Shown one piece after another: positions 8,665 to 17,381 of a stretch of 64,000 bases of DNA. Origin of the DNA: JBFGCT01 sp963825565. Lineage in GTDB: Bacteria > Actinomycetota > Acidimicrobiia > Acidimicrobiales > Ilumatobacteraceae. The notes beneath the pieces are model-generated. The model had not been told where the DNA came from, searched no databases, and worked only from the letters and a program-made list of their open reading frames with translations. The stretch is from NCBI GenBank assembly GCA_963825565.1, contig CAWGTW010000003.1:124001-188000 (forward strand), given 5' to 3'. Made by a program: the position numbers and the translations under genes. Position 1 is the stretch's first letter; every line of letters starts with the position of its first letter.

Positions 8665-8670
8665 TACGCT
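8665..8670 (+). promoter_or_regulatory. -10 box for leaderless frr
   Basis: TACGCT lies six bases before the frr GTG. The same hexamer and spacing occur before kgd. No ribosome-binding site is seen, consistent with a leaderless mRNA. Confidence 0.5.
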
Positions 8671-8676
8671 GTCGCC

Positions 8677-9234
8677 GTGATCGAAGAGACGTTGCGCGGG
8701 GCGACCAAGCGGATGGACCAGGCCGTCGAGCACACGCAGTCGCAGTTCGCCACGGTTCGTACCGGGCGGGCGACTCCCTCGCTCGTCGATCGCATCACCG
8801 TCGAGTACTACGGCTCGCCGGTGCCGATCCAGCAACTCGCCAGCATCTCGGTGCCCGAGCCGCGCCAGCTCCTGATCAAGCCGCACGACCGCGGCGTGCT
8901 CGAGGCGATGGAGCGGGCGATCCGCGACAGCGACCTCGGCGTTTCGCCGAACAACGACGGAATCGCGATCAGATTGTCGCTTCCTCTGCTGACCGCGGAG
9001 CGCCGCCGGGAGTACGTCAAGGCGGTGAAGGCGATGGCCGAGGACGGACGGATCGCCGTCCGGGGCGTGCGACGCGATGCCCGCAAGACCCTCGAGCATG
9101 CGGACAAGGACGGCGAGATCTCTGACAACGAGCTCGAACGGGCCAAGGACGATCTGGAGAAGATCACCCACGATCGCGTCGGGCAGATCGATGCGGCGTT
9201 GAGCCGCAAGGAGCAGGAGCTGCTGGAGCTATGA
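8677..9234 (+). CDS. frr: Ribosome recycling factor
   Basis: RRF splits post-termination ribosomes together with EF-G. Starting at GTG 8677 the protein has 185 residues, the standard family length. It has the two-domain RRF pattern: TVRTGRATPSLVDRI near the N-terminus, GSPVPIQQLASISVPEPR in the beta domain, and the basic helix region TAERRREYVKAVKAMAEDGR followed by VRGVRRDARKTLEHADKDGE. The longer in-frame extension upstream has no RRF similarity and is rejected. The TACGCT box six bases upstream supports this start. Confidence 0.95.
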   Translation: MIEETLRGATKRMDQAVEHTQSQFATVRTGRATPSLVDRITVEYYGSPVPIQQLASISVPEPRQLLIKPHDRGVLEAMERAIRDSDLGVSPNNDGIAIRLSLPLLTAERRREYVKAVKAMAEDGRIAVRGVRRDARKTLEHADKDGEISDNELERAKDDLEKITHDRVGQIDAALSRKEQELLEL

Positions 9235-9291
9235 CGGCGGAGGAGCGAGGCTGCGGGCGGGACCCGGGCCCTTCGAGGGGGAAGGCACCCA

Positions 9292-10758
9292 ATGAGTGAC
9301 GACATCTGGCGGTCCGACGACGATCCCGCACACGATGCCGGCCGACGCCGACCTGGCCCGATGGAGAGCGACATGGACTCCTTCGACGCCGACGAGTTCG
9401 GTGGGCCGTTGTTCGCCGACACGTCGGATCACCCGGTGGCCGCCGCTTCCGATCGCCCACCGCCGACCGATCCGGGTGGGGCGCTGAGCTTCGGCGACGA
9501 ATCCGGCTCGATGCCCCACTGGACCGAGCCACCGACCGGCGACATCCCCAAGATCGAGACCCCGGCGCCGGCCGATCCGACCGACGATCTCGACGTGTGG
9601 TCCTCGTTCACCTCCGAGTCGCCGGTCTGGAAGGAGGGCGACGAGGTCGACCGGCCGAGTGGCCAGCAGCCGGTCGATCCGACGGGTGAGTTGACGTGGG
9701 ACGACGGCGCGGCCACTGCAGGCGAGGCCCCGGTCGCCGACGAGAACGTGACCGCCATCAACGAGCCGGTCGCGGCCGCCCCCCGGGAACCGGCCCGGAT
9801 CACGATCGGTACCGATCCCTCCGGCATGCCGCGGCGTCCGACACCGGGGCGTCGGGGCGGGACCCCGCAGCGCCCGCCGGGCGCTTCGTCCGCGCCCGCT
9901 CCGGATCGCCGCAACCTCCCGATCGCCGCGGGCGTCGGGGTCGCCCTGGCCGTCGTGTTCCTCGCGCTGACGATGTGGCGCCCGGCGGGAGCGGTCGCGT
10001 TCATCACGGTCGCGCTGGGGCTGGCGGCGATCGAGTACTTCTCCAAGGTGACCGAGAAGGGGTACCGGCCCGCCGTCGCTGCGGGCGTGACCGCGTGCGT
10101 CGTCGCCCCGCTCGCCGCCTACTGGGTCGGGGAGGCGATGTTCCCGATCGTGCTGGCCTTCGCGTTCTTCGCCGCCGCGCTCGGCTTCATCGGTGCCGAT
10201 TCGATCGAGGTCGGACCGATGCCCAACATGGCGATCACCACGCTGGGCATCGTCTGGATCGGGATGCTCGGGTCGTTCGCCGTGCTCATCGTCGGGTTCG
10301 AGCCCTTCCCGGGGCTGTCGACCTCGATCGGAACCGACACGCTCGTCCTCGTCGCGATCGGTGTGGTCGCCAACGACGTCGGCGCGTACTTCGTCGGGAG
10401 CGCGTTCGGCCGGGTCCCGCTGCGGGGATGGATCAGCCCGAACAAGTCGTGGGAGGGCCTGCTCGGAGGCACGGTCCTGACCCTCGCCGTGATGGTGATC
10501 ATCGGGTTGCGCGATGGCAGCGACACCTGGTCGGGCCTCGACCACCTGATCATGCTGGCGGGTGTCATCTCCGTCCTCGCACCGCTCGGCGACCTCACGG
10601 AGAGCATGTTCAAGCGGAACCTCGACGTCAAGGACTTCGGTTCGCTGATCAAGGGCCACGGTGGCGTGCTCGACCGCTTCGACGGGTTCCTGTTCGTGCT
10701 ACCCGGCGTGTACTACCTGATGCTCGTCGTCGAGCCGTGGACCGCGTTCACGGGGTGA
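9292..10758 (+). CDS. cdsA: Phosphatidate cytidylyltransferase with long disordered N-terminal extension
   Basis: CdsA makes CDP-diacylglycerol from phosphatidic acid and CTP at the membrane, the precursor of all phospholipids. The 488-residue protein has about 200 acidic, Pro/Asp-rich, probably disordered residues. About eight hydrophobic segments follow, and near residues 440-470 the family signature SMFKRNLDVKDFGSLIKGHG then GVLDRFDG. Typical CdsA is 270-310 residues, so the cytoplasmic tail is unusual. Several internal ATGs exist (for example MESDMDSFD), so the true start could be somewhat downstream. It lies between frr and dxr as in mycobacteria. Confidence 0.93.
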   Translation: MSDDIWRSDDDPAHDAGRRRPGPMESDMDSFDADEFGGPLFADTSDHPVAAASDRPPPTDPGGALSFGDESGSMPHWTEPPTGDIPKIETPAPADPTDDLDVWSSFTSESPVWKEGDEVDRPSGQQPVDPTGELTWDDGAATAGEAPVADENVTAINEPVAAAPREPARITIGTDPSGMPRRPTPGRRGGTPQRPPGASSAPAPDRRNLPIAAGVGVALAVVFLALTMWRPAGAVAFITVALGLAAIEYFSKVTEKGYRPAVAAGVTACVVAPLAAYWVGEAMFPIVLAFAFFAAALGFIGADSIEVGPMPNMAITTLGIVWIGMLGSFAVLIVGFEPFPGLSTSIGTDTLVLVAIGVVANDVGAYFVGSAFGRVPLRGWISPNKSWEGLLGGTVLTLAVMVIIGLRDGSDTWSGLDHLIMLAGVISVLAPLGDLTESMFKRNLDVKDFGSLIKGHGGVLDRFDGFLFVLPGVYYLMLVVEPWTAFTG

Positions 10759-10806
10759 GCGGTACGGCGATCGATCTGCGTTCGCCGCTGCGTCGTCGCT
10801 GACGGC

Positions 10807-11961
10807 ATGGGTCCGACACGGGTCGCCATCGCCGGCTCGACCGGCTCGATCGGGACGCAGACCCTCGACGTCGTCCGCGCCGAGAACGAGCGCGAGCCCG
10901 GGAGCTATCAGGTCGTCGGCCTCGCCGCCGGCCGGTCGGTCGAGGCGCTCGTCGCCCAGGCGCGGGAGTGGCATCCGACCATCGTCGCCGTCGCCGACGG
11001 CGCGGCGCGCCGCGCCGTGGCCAGCGCGCTGCCCGGCGTCGCGGTGGTCGCCGACCTCGCCGAGGTGGTCGATGGCGCCGAGGTGGTCGTCAACGGTGTT
11101 GTCGGCTTCGCCGGGCTGCCGGTGACGATCGAGACGCTGCGCGCCGGCAAGCGGCTCGCGCTGGCCAACAAGGAGAGCCTGATCGCCGCCGGCCCGGTCG
11201 TCCAGCCGTTGCGGGCGACGCCGGGCGCCGAGCTGGTTCCCGTCGACAGCGAGCACGGTGCGCTGCACCAGTGCCTGCGGTCGTCGAACGACACCGCCCG
11301 GGAGGTCGAGCGTCTGCTGCTCACCGCCAGCGGCGGGCCGTTCCGGGGCCGGTCCGCGGCCGAGCTCGCTTCGGTGACCGTCGAGGACGCGCTCGCCCAC
11401 CCGACCTGGAGCATGGGGCCGAAGATCACGATCGACTCGAGCACGCTGATGAACAAGGGGCTCGAGGTGATCGAGGCCCACGAGCTGTTCGGCGTGCCGT
11501 ACGACCGGATCGATGTCGTCGTCCACCCGCAGTCGATCGTGCACTCGATGGTCGAGTTCACCGACGGCTCGACGATCGCCCAGCTCAGCTTGCCCGACAT
11601 GCGGCTGCCGATCGGCTACGCGCTCGCCTACCCACGGCGGATCGCCACGCCGTTCGGCCGTATCGACTGGACCACGCTCGGCCGCCTCGATTTCGAGCCG
11701 GTCGACCGGGTGACGTTCCGCTGCCTCGACCTGGCGTACGAGGCCGGGCGGATCGGTGGGTCGGCGCCCGCCTGGCTGAGCGCTGCGAACGAGGTGGCGG
11801 TTGACGCGTTCTTGACCGGATCCGTGCAGTGGAATGAGATCCCCGACGTGTGCGTTGACATATTGGCGATGCATGATGGAACGGTTCCGAAGTCGGTCGA
11901 CGACGTCGTCGCGGCCGACCGGCAGGCGCGCCATATCGCAGAACGAATTCTGCAACGATGA
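10807..11961 (+). CDS. dxr: 1-deoxy-D-xylulose 5-phosphate reductoisomerase
   Basis: Dxr is the committed enzyme of the MEP isoprenoid pathway, converting DXP to MEP with NADPH. The 384-residue protein starts with the Rossmann motif VAIAGSTGSIGTQTLDVV. The metal- and substrate-binding part is clear: LALANKESLIAAG, PVDSEHGALHQCL, TASGGPF and THPTW-like AHPTWSMGPKITIDSSTLMN, then KGLEVIEAHELF. The gene sits 48 bp after cdsA and 13 bp before the site-2 protease gene, with ispG next but one, so two MEP steps are grouped. Confidence 0.97.
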   Translation: MGPTRVAIAGSTGSIGTQTLDVVRAENEREPGSYQVVGLAAGRSVEALVAQAREWHPTIVAVADGAARRAVASALPGVAVVADLAEVVDGAEVVVNGVVGFAGLPVTIETLRAGKRLALANKESLIAAGPVVQPLRATPGAELVPVDSEHGALHQCLRSSNDTAREVERLLLTASGGPFRGRSAAELASVTVEDALAHPTWSMGPKITIDSSTLMNKGLEVIEAHELFGVPYDRIDVVVHPQSIVHSMVEFTDGSTIAQLSLPDMRLPIGYALAYPRRIATPFGRIDWTTLGRLDFEPVDRVTFRCLDLAYEAGRIGGSAPAWLSAANEVAVDAFLTGSVQWNEIPDVCVDILAMHDGTVPKSVDDVVAADRQARHIAERILQR

Positions 11962-11974
11962 ACACCCCAGCACG

Positions 11975-13324
11975 ATGACCGATCAACTGACCCCCGCTGG
12001 CGAGTCGACACCGTCGATCCCGTCGCCCGACCGCCGGTCGAACCGGTCGCGCCTCGCGACGGTCAAGAGCGAGATCGTCGCCGGCGGTGCCGCGAACGAG
12101 CGCTCCGACGACGAGCTGGCCGGAGGCTGGCGGGGCCTGCTGGCCATGGCGACGATCCTCGCGCTCTTCGTCTGGCTGGCGGTCGCCAACCTGTGGGCGT
12201 TCGTCTTCGTCGTCGGCGTCGTCATCTCGATCTTCCTCCACGAGCTCGGGCACTTCATGACCGCCCGCTGGACCGGGATGAAGGCGACGCAGTTCTTCTT
12301 GTTCTTCGGGCCCCGGCTGTGGAGCTTCCGGCGTGGGGAGACCGAGTACGGCGTCCGGGCGGTTCCGCTCGGCGCGTTCGTGCGAATCGTCGGGATGCAC
12401 GGCGTCGACGAGGTCGATCCGGCCGACGAGCCGCGCACCTACCGCCAGCAGAGCTTCCCCCGGAGGCTGCTCGTGATCTCGGCTGGTTCGATCATGCACG
12501 TGCTCATCGCCATCGTGCTGCTGTTCGGCATCTACGCGACACAGGGCGAGATCACGTCGGCCGACGAGCCGCGTGTGCTGGTACGTTCGGCGGCGGTCGA
12601 GCTGCCCGCCGGCCAGGCCGGCATCGCCGAGGGCGACGAGATCGTGTCGGTGGGCGGCATTGCCGTGACCTCCTCGACCGAGCTCGGTGAGGCCGTTCGC
12701 TCGTTCGACCCTGGTGAAGTCGTCGACGTCGTGGTCATCCGCGACGGGGTGACCAGCACGGTCGAGATCGGGCTCGGCGCCCGAACCGACGTGCCGGCCG
12801 ACGACCCGCTGTTCGGCACCGCCCTGATCGGGCTGTCGTCGTACAGTCCGCCGTTCTACGAGCAGCACGGCATCGTCGCATCGGCCACCAACGCGGTCAC
12901 CGACGTGTTCCCCGCCGCGTGGCAGTCGACCCAGGGCGTCGTCAAGGTACTGAACCCGGTCAACATCGTCGGTCACCTCAACGGGACCAACGACGACTTG
13001 TCCAGCCGCCCGACGACCCTGTACGGCGTGGCGACGGTGTCGGACGATGTCGGCGACTCGTCCGGGCTCGCCGGCGTGCTGTACATCCTGGCGATCCTCA
13101 ACGTCTTCGTCGGCGTGTTCAACATGTTCCCCCTGCTTCCGCTCGATGGCGGACACGCGGCGATCGCCGTCTACGAGCGGGTCCGCGAGGGGCTCGCGGG
13201 AAGCCGCCAGCGCTACTTCGCCGACGTCGAGCGGCTGATGCCCTTCGCGATGGCGGTGATCATGGTGCTCGCCTCGTTGCTGTTCGCCGGCCTGTACCTG
13301 GACATCACCGAGCCGATCGGCTGA
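11975..13324 (+). CDS. rip1: Site-2 intramembrane zinc metalloprotease (RseP/Rip1 family)
   Basis: Site-2 proteases cut transmembrane anti-sigma factors and other membrane proteins during envelope stress. In this 449-residue protein an N-terminal cytoplasmic tail of about 45 residues precedes the first membrane helix. The zinc motif HELGHFMTARW (HExxH) comes next, then a PDZ domain (AGIAEGDEIVSVGGIAVTSS). The third-ligand motif NMFPLLPLDGGH lies in a late membrane helix. ATG 11975 is chosen because upstream in-frame sequence is the dxr reading frame. Its place between dxr and ispG is the same as for Rip1 in mycobacteria. Substrates cannot be inferred from the window. Confidence 0.94.
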   Translation: MTDQLTPAGESTPSIPSPDRRSNRSRLATVKSEIVAGGAANERSDDELAGGWRGLLAMATILALFVWLAVANLWAFVFVVGVVISIFLHELGHFMTARWTGMKATQFFLFFGPRLWSFRRGETEYGVRAVPLGAFVRIVGMHGVDEVDPADEPRTYRQQSFPRRLLVISAGSIMHVLIAIVLLFGIYATQGEITSADEPRVLVRSAAVELPAGQAGIAEGDEIVSVGGIAVTSSTELGEAVRSFDPGEVVDVVVIRDGVTSTVEIGLGARTDVPADDPLFGTALIGLSSYSPPFYEQHGIVASATNAVTDVFPAAWQSTQGVVKVLNPVNIVGHLNGTNDDLSSRPTTLYGVATVSDDVGDSSGLAGVLYILAILNVFVGVFNMFPLLPLDGGHAAIAVYERVREGLAGSRQRYFADVERLMPFAMAVIMVLASLLFAGLYLDITEPIG

Positions 13325-13335
13325 CCGGGTCACCG

Positions 13336-14562
13336 ATGGAAGTCTCCAACTCGTCGGTCGAGCGCCGGCGGACCAGGCAGATCCTCGTCGGTGACGTGCC
13401 CGTCGGCGGTGACGCGCCGATCACGGTGCAGTCGATGACGATCACCAAGACCGCCGATGTCGAGGGCACGCTGCAGCAGATCTACGCGCTCGCCGCGGCG
13501 GGCGCCGACATCGTCCGCTGCACCTGTAACGAGACCGAGGCCGCCGAGGGCCTGGCGCAGATCGTGCCGCGTTCGCCGGTGCCGATCATCGCCGACATCC
13601 ACCACCAGTACAAGATGGCATTGGCTGCGATCGAGGCCGGAGTACACGGCCTGCGACTCAACCCCGGCAACATCCGCCGCCCCGAACACATCAAGGCGGT
13701 CGCCAGCGAAGCACGCGATCGGGGCCTACCGATCCGCATCGGCGTCAACGCCGGCTCGCTCGATCCGTCGCTCTACGAGAAGTACGGGAGCGCGACGCCG
13801 GAGGCGATGGTCGAGTCGGCACGACGCGAGATCGCGTATTTCGAGGACGTCGACTTCGACCTGATCAAGATCTCGGTCAAGGCGTCGAGCGTCCCGCTGA
13901 TGGTCGAGGCGTACCGGCAGCTCTCCGCGGTCACCGACCATCCGCTCCACCTCGGGGTGACCGAAGCCGGTCCGCCACCGGCCGGGCTGATCAAAGCGAC
14001 CGCCGGGATGGGGACGCTGCTGATGGAGGGCATCGGCGACACGATCCGGTACTCCCTGACCGCCGACCCGGTCGAGGAGGCGCGAGCGGGCCGGCAGTTG
14101 CTGGAGGCGTTGGGGTTGCGCGAGCGCAAGAACGTCGATCTGATCGCCTGCCCGTCGTGCGGGCGCGCCGAGGTCGACGTGATCGACATCGCCAATCGGG
14201 CGATGGAGGCCTTCGGCGAGCGCGAGCTGCCGCTCCAGGTCGCGGTGATGGGGTGCGTGGTCAACGGACCCGGCGAGGCCCGCGATGCCGATCTCGGCAT
14301 CGCCGCCGGCAACAAGCGCGGCCACCTGTTCATCAAGGGCCAGAACGTGGCGGTCGTTCCCGAGGCGGAGATGGTCGAGCAGCTCGTCGAGTGGGCCGAG
14401 TTCATCACCGAGCACGGCATCGACGCCGCCCTCGAGCGTGCCGACCTCGTCAAGGCGGCCCGCGAGGCGGAGAAGGATCGGGCGAAGCTGCTCGTCGACC
14501 AGGGCGCCGACGCCAACGACGCCGGCACCAAGATCGTCGAGATCCGCAAGACCACCCGCTGA
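13336..14562 (+). CDS. ispG: 4-hydroxy-3-methylbut-2-enyl diphosphate synthase (IspG/GcpE)
   Basis: IspG is a [4Fe-4S] enzyme that converts MEcPP to HMBPP in the MEP pathway. The 408-residue protein has ITVQSMTITKTADVEGTL at the N-terminus, the barrel motif RLNPGNI, and the cluster-binding cysteines in LIACPSCGRAE and VMGCVVNGPGEARDADLG. The catalytic Glu in NGPGEA is retained. A charged C-terminal tail of about 45 residues (EKDRAKLLVDQGADANDAGT) goes beyond the usual end. It begins 11 bp after rip1, completing the dxr-rip1-ispG operon. Confidence 0.97.
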   Translation: MEVSNSSVERRRTRQILVGDVPVGGDAPITVQSMTITKTADVEGTLQQIYALAAAGADIVRCTCNETEAAEGLAQIVPRSPVPIIADIHHQYKMALAAIEAGVHGLRLNPGNIRRPEHIKAVASEARDRGLPIRIGVNAGSLDPSLYEKYGSATPEAMVESARREIAYFEDVDFDLIKISVKASSVPLMVEAYRQLSAVTDHPLHLGVTEAGPPPAGLIKATAGMGTLLMEGIGDTIRYSLTADPVEEARAGRQLLEALGLRERKNVDLIACPSCGRAEVDVIDIANRAMEAFGERELPLQVAVMGCVVNGPGEARDADLGIAAGNKRGHLFIKGQNVAVVPEAEMVEQLVEWAEFITEHGIDAALERADLVKAAREAEKDRAKLLVDQGADANDAGTKIVEIRKTTR

Positions 14563-14580
14563 CCAGCTCGCATCACGCCA

Positions 14581-14624
14581 CCGGTGAGTCCTGGCGCGGG
14601 CGGGTCGCGCCGGAGTGTCACCGG
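14581..14624. terminator. Hairpin between convergent ispG and manA
   Basis: CCGGTGA (14581-14587) pairs with TCACCGG (14618-14624). An inner GGCGCG/CGCGCC pair makes a long imperfect stem with a small loop. It lies between the two convergent stops and overlaps the manA stop codon, so it could end transcription from either side. No T-tract is seen, common for high-GC actinobacteria. Confidence 0.55.
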
Positions 14625-15604
14625 AGGGGTGGGTCGTGGGTGACGACGTAGGCGTCGGCGGCCGGGGCGTAGACGCACGTGGGCGGGAGGTACCAGGTCC
14701 CACCGTTCATCGCCAGCGCCAGCTCGTGGCCGGTCGAGGTGTGGACCGAGCCGACGGGGAGGTGGACGAGCACGCAACCGGCCTCCTCGAGCGGGTAGCG
14801 GCCGGGCTGGGCGAGCTCCATCACGGGATGCGGCAACGGGGTCAGGTCGACGATGCGGCGGAGCTCGTCGTGGTCGACCGGCTTGCGCGTGAGGCCCCCG
14901 CGCACCACGTTGTCGCTCGGACCCATCAACTCGATGCCGGCCCCGCCGAGGTAGGCGTGCAGGTTTCCGGCGGTCAGGTGCAGGGCTTCTCCGGGCTGCA
15001 GCACGACGAGGTTCAGGAGCAGGGTGACCACCACGCTGGCCTCGCCCGGGTAGCGATCGGCCAACCGCCGGACCCACACCGCCTCGGGCCGCGCGCTGCC
15101 GGCACACGCGTCGATCGTCGGCTCGGGGTCGAGCTCGCCGAGGTACAGGGCGCGCATCGCCGCGCGCGGGCCGCCGCCGATGACGACCTCGGCGAGCTGC
15201 CGTGCGCCGAGGTCCGCGAGCAGGGCCACCGTCGCGTCGACCGGTCGCACGCCGCACAGCGCCTCGAACCTGGTCAGTGCGCACAACAGCTCCGGCTTGG
15301 CGTGGGGGTCCGCGTAGATCCCGCGGCGATGGCCGTCGGCCGCCTGTTCCGCGTTCGGGTGGACCTGGAGCGAGAGCGGCTCGGCCGCAGCGATCACCTT
15401 CAACAGGTAGGGCAACTCGCCGGCGACCTCGCGCAACGGTGTTCCGTCGTCGAGGAGCGCAGGGCCGTTCCGGTGGGTGCCGAGCCACAGCTCGGCGTGC
15501 GGTGAACCGTCGGGCTCGGTCCCGAGCAGGCGAGGGATGAACTCGGTGTCGCCCCACGGGTAGTCCTGCACGACACCGGTGACCGGTCGAGGGTTCGGCG
15601 CCAT
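14618..15604 (-). CDS. manA: Mannose-6-phosphate isomerase, type I
   Basis: ManA interconverts mannose 6-phosphate and fructose 6-phosphate and feeds GDP-mannose and mannosylated envelope lipids. The 328-residue cupin enzyme has DYPWGDTEFIPRLLG, AELWLGTHRNGPA, the zinc-binding LQVHPN and HAKPELLCALTRFEALCG, and LTAGNLHAYLGGAGIELMG then SDNVVRGGLT. It is slightly short of the usual 390 residues. It is convergent with ispG and has a TAGCCT box six bases upstream of its ATG. Confidence 0.93.
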   Translation of the reverse strand: MAPNPRPVTGVVQDYPWGDTEFIPRLLGTEPDGSPHAELWLGTHRNGPALLDDGTPLREVAGELPYLLKVIAAAEPLSLQVHPNAEQAADGHRRGIYADPHAKPELLCALTRFEALCGVRPVDATVALLADLGARQLAEVVIGGGPRAAMRALYLGELDPEPTIDACAGSARPEAVWVRRLADRYPGEASVVVTLLLNLVVLQPGEALHLTAGNLHAYLGGAGIELMGPSDNVVRGGLTRKPVDHDELRRIVDLTPLPHPVMELAQPGRYPLEEAGCVLVHLPVGSVHTSTGHELALAMNGGTWYLPPTCVYAPAADAYVVTHDPPLR

Positions 15605-15610
15605 CGGGCC

Positions 15611-15616
15611 AGGCTA
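15611..15616 (-). promoter_or_regulatory. -10 box for leaderless manA
   Basis: On the minus strand TAGCCT precedes the manA ATG by six bases. There is no purine-rich ribosome-binding site between them. Confidence 0.45.
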
Positions 15617-15625
15617 CGGCGCAGG

Positions 15626-16252
15626 TCAGATGTCGAGGGCGGCCGCCCGATCGAGCACGCCCGCCCGTTCCGCACCGACCGTGGTCGACTCGCCGTGGCC
15701 GGTGTGCACGATCGTCTCGTCGGGGAGACCGAGGAGGACGTCGCGGATCGAACGGAGGATCGTCGGCTCGTCGCTGAAGCTGCGCCCGGTCGCTCCCGGA
15801 CCACCGCAGAACAGCGTGTCGCCGCTGAAGACGACGCCGCTCGCCGCGTCGTGGAAGCAGCAGCAGCCGGGGGAGTGGCCGGGTGTGTGGAGCACCCCGA
15901 ACTCGTGCCCGCCGGCGCGTAGGACGGTCCCCGGTTCGAGGGGTCGATCGGGAGCGTCGTCCGGCCAGACGGCGTGCCACAGCATGTGGTCGGACGGATG
16001 GAGCAGGATCGGAGCGTCGACCGCGGCGCGCAGCGGGACGGCCGCGTTGACGTGGTCGTTGTGCCCGTGGGTCAGCACGATCGCGGTCACCCGGCGACCG
16101 CCGACCGCCTTGACGATCGGTCGGTGGTCGTGGGCCGCATCGAAGACGACGACCTCGCGATCGTCGCCGACGAGCCAGATGTTGTTGGTCACCTCCCACT
16201 CGCCGCCGTCGAGCGCGAAGATGCCGTCGGTCGTGACCAGCTCGATCGGCAT
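15626..16252 (-). CDS. Metallo-beta-lactamase-fold hydrolase, probable S-formylmycothiol hydrolase partner of MscR
   Basis: This 208-residue MBL-fold protein carries the metal motif VLTHGHNDHVNAA (HxHxDH), the further ligands in HTPGHSPGCCCFHD and FSGDTLFCGGPG, and a late HTGHGEST. It starts two bases after the stop of the mycothiol-dependent formaldehyde dehydrogenase gene, so the two are cotranscribed. In M. tuberculosis the homologous pair Rv2259/Rv2260 is also adjacent. From that arrangement I infer a thioesterase step releasing formate and mycothiol from S-formylmycothiol. The fold is certain; the substrate is inferred from context. Confidence 0.88.
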   Translation of the reverse strand: MPIELVTTDGIFALDGGEWEVTNNIWLVGDDREVVVFDAAHDHRPIVKAVGGRRVTAIVLTHGHNDHVNAAVPLRAAVDAPILLHPSDHMLWHAVWPDDAPDRPLEPGTVLRAGGHEFGVLHTPGHSPGCCCFHDAASGVVFSGDTLFCGGPGATGRSFSDEPTILRSIRDVLLGLPDETIVHTGHGESTTVGAERAGVLDRAAALDI

Positions 16253-16254
16253 CG

Positions 16255-17340
16255 CTAGAGCACCACGACGCTGCGCAGCACCTCGCCGCGCTCCATCTTG
16301 TGGAACGCCGCTTCGACATCGTCGAGGGCGATCTCCTCCGACACGAACCGGTCGAGCTCGAGCCGGCCCTGGAGGTAGAGATCGATCAGCATCGGGAAGT
16401 CGCGCGATGGCAGGCAGTCGCCGTACCACGAGGATTTGAGCGCCCCGCCCCTGCCGAACACCTCCTGGAAGGGCAGCTCGATCGTCATCTCCGGCGTGGG
16501 GACCCCGACGAGCACGACCGTCCCGGCGAGATCGCGGGCCTCGAACGCCTGCCGGTAGACCGCAGGCTTGCCGATCGCCTCGATGCAGACATCGGCTCCG
16601 TATCCGCCGGTGACCGACCGTACGAAGGCGACCGGGTCCTCGCTGGCCGAGTTGCACACGTGGGTCGCCCCGAAGCCTTTCGCCCACTCCAGCTTGCGGT
16701 CGTCGACGTCGATGCCGACGATCGTCGAGGCCCCGGCGAGCCGCGCGCCGGCGATCGCCGCGTCGCCCACCCCGCCGCAGCCGAAGACGGCCACCGATTG
16801 GCCGCGGCGGACCGCGGCGGTGTTGATCGCCGCGCCGATGCCGGCCATGACGCCGCAGCCGAGCAGCCCGGCTGCGGTCGCCGGCGCCGCCGGGTCGACC
16901 TTGGTGCACTGGCCGGCGGCGACGAGGGTCTTGTCGCAGAACGCGCCGATGCCGAGCGCCGGTGACAGCTCGGTCCCGTCGGTGAGGGTCATCTTCTGCG
17001 TCGCGTTGTGGGTGTCGAAGCAGTACTGCGGCTCGCCGCGCTGGCATGCCCGGCAGTTGCCGCACACCGCCCGCCAGTTGAGGATGACGTAGTCGCCCGG
17101 CGCGACCTCGGTGACGCCCTTGCCGACCGACTCGACAATGCCGGCCGCCTCGTGGCCGAGGAGGAACGGGAACTCGTCGTTGATCCCGCCCTCGCGGTAG
17201 TGCAGGTCGGTGTGGCAGACCCCACACGCCCGGATCGCCACCACCGCCTCACCCGGCCCCGGGTCCGGGACGACGATCGTCTCGATCGAGACCGGCGCTC
17301 CCTTGGCGGTGGCGATGACTCCTCGTACCTGCTGGCTCAT
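16255..17340 (-). CDS. mscR: S-(hydroxymethyl)mycothiol dehydrogenase (mycothiol-dependent formaldehyde dehydrogenase)
   Basis: This zinc-dependent medium-chain dehydrogenase oxidises the formaldehyde-mycothiol adduct with NAD+. In mycobacteria it also reduces S-nitrosomycothiol. The 361-residue protein has the catalytic-zinc region CGVCHTDLHYREGG and GHEAAGIVESVG, the structural-zinc cysteines CGNCRACQRGEPQYC, and the NAD-binding VAVFGCGGVGDAAIAGA. GINDEFPFLLGHE and the late LKSSWYGDCLPSRDFP segment are typical of the mycothiol-dependent subgroup. A TACCGT box lies eight bases upstream of ATG. The gene leads a two-gene operon with the MBL hydrolase. Together with the PIG-L gene at 49.1 kb it indicates that mycothiol is the cell's thiol. 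Confidence 0.9.
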   Translation of the reverse strand: MSQQVRGVIATAKGAPVSIETIVVPDPGPGEAVVAIRACGVCHTDLHYREGGINDEFPFLLGHEAAGIVESVGKGVTEVAPGDYVILNWRAVCGNCRACQRGEPQYCFDTHNATQKMTLTDGTELSPALGIGAFCDKTLVAAGQCTKVDPAAPATAAGLLGCGVMAGIGAAINTAAVRRGQSVAVFGCGGVGDAAIAGARLAGASTIVGIDVDDRKLEWAKGFGATHVCNSASEDPVAFVRSVTGGYGADVCIEAIGKPAVYRQAFEARDLAGTVVLVGVPTPEMTIELPFQEVFGRGGALKSSWYGDCLPSRDFPMLIDLYLQGRLELDRFVSEEIALDDVEAAFHKMERGEVLRSVVVL

Positions 17341-17381
17341 GGCACGCGACGGTAGCTCACGACCATCGTCGGGCCTGCGAG

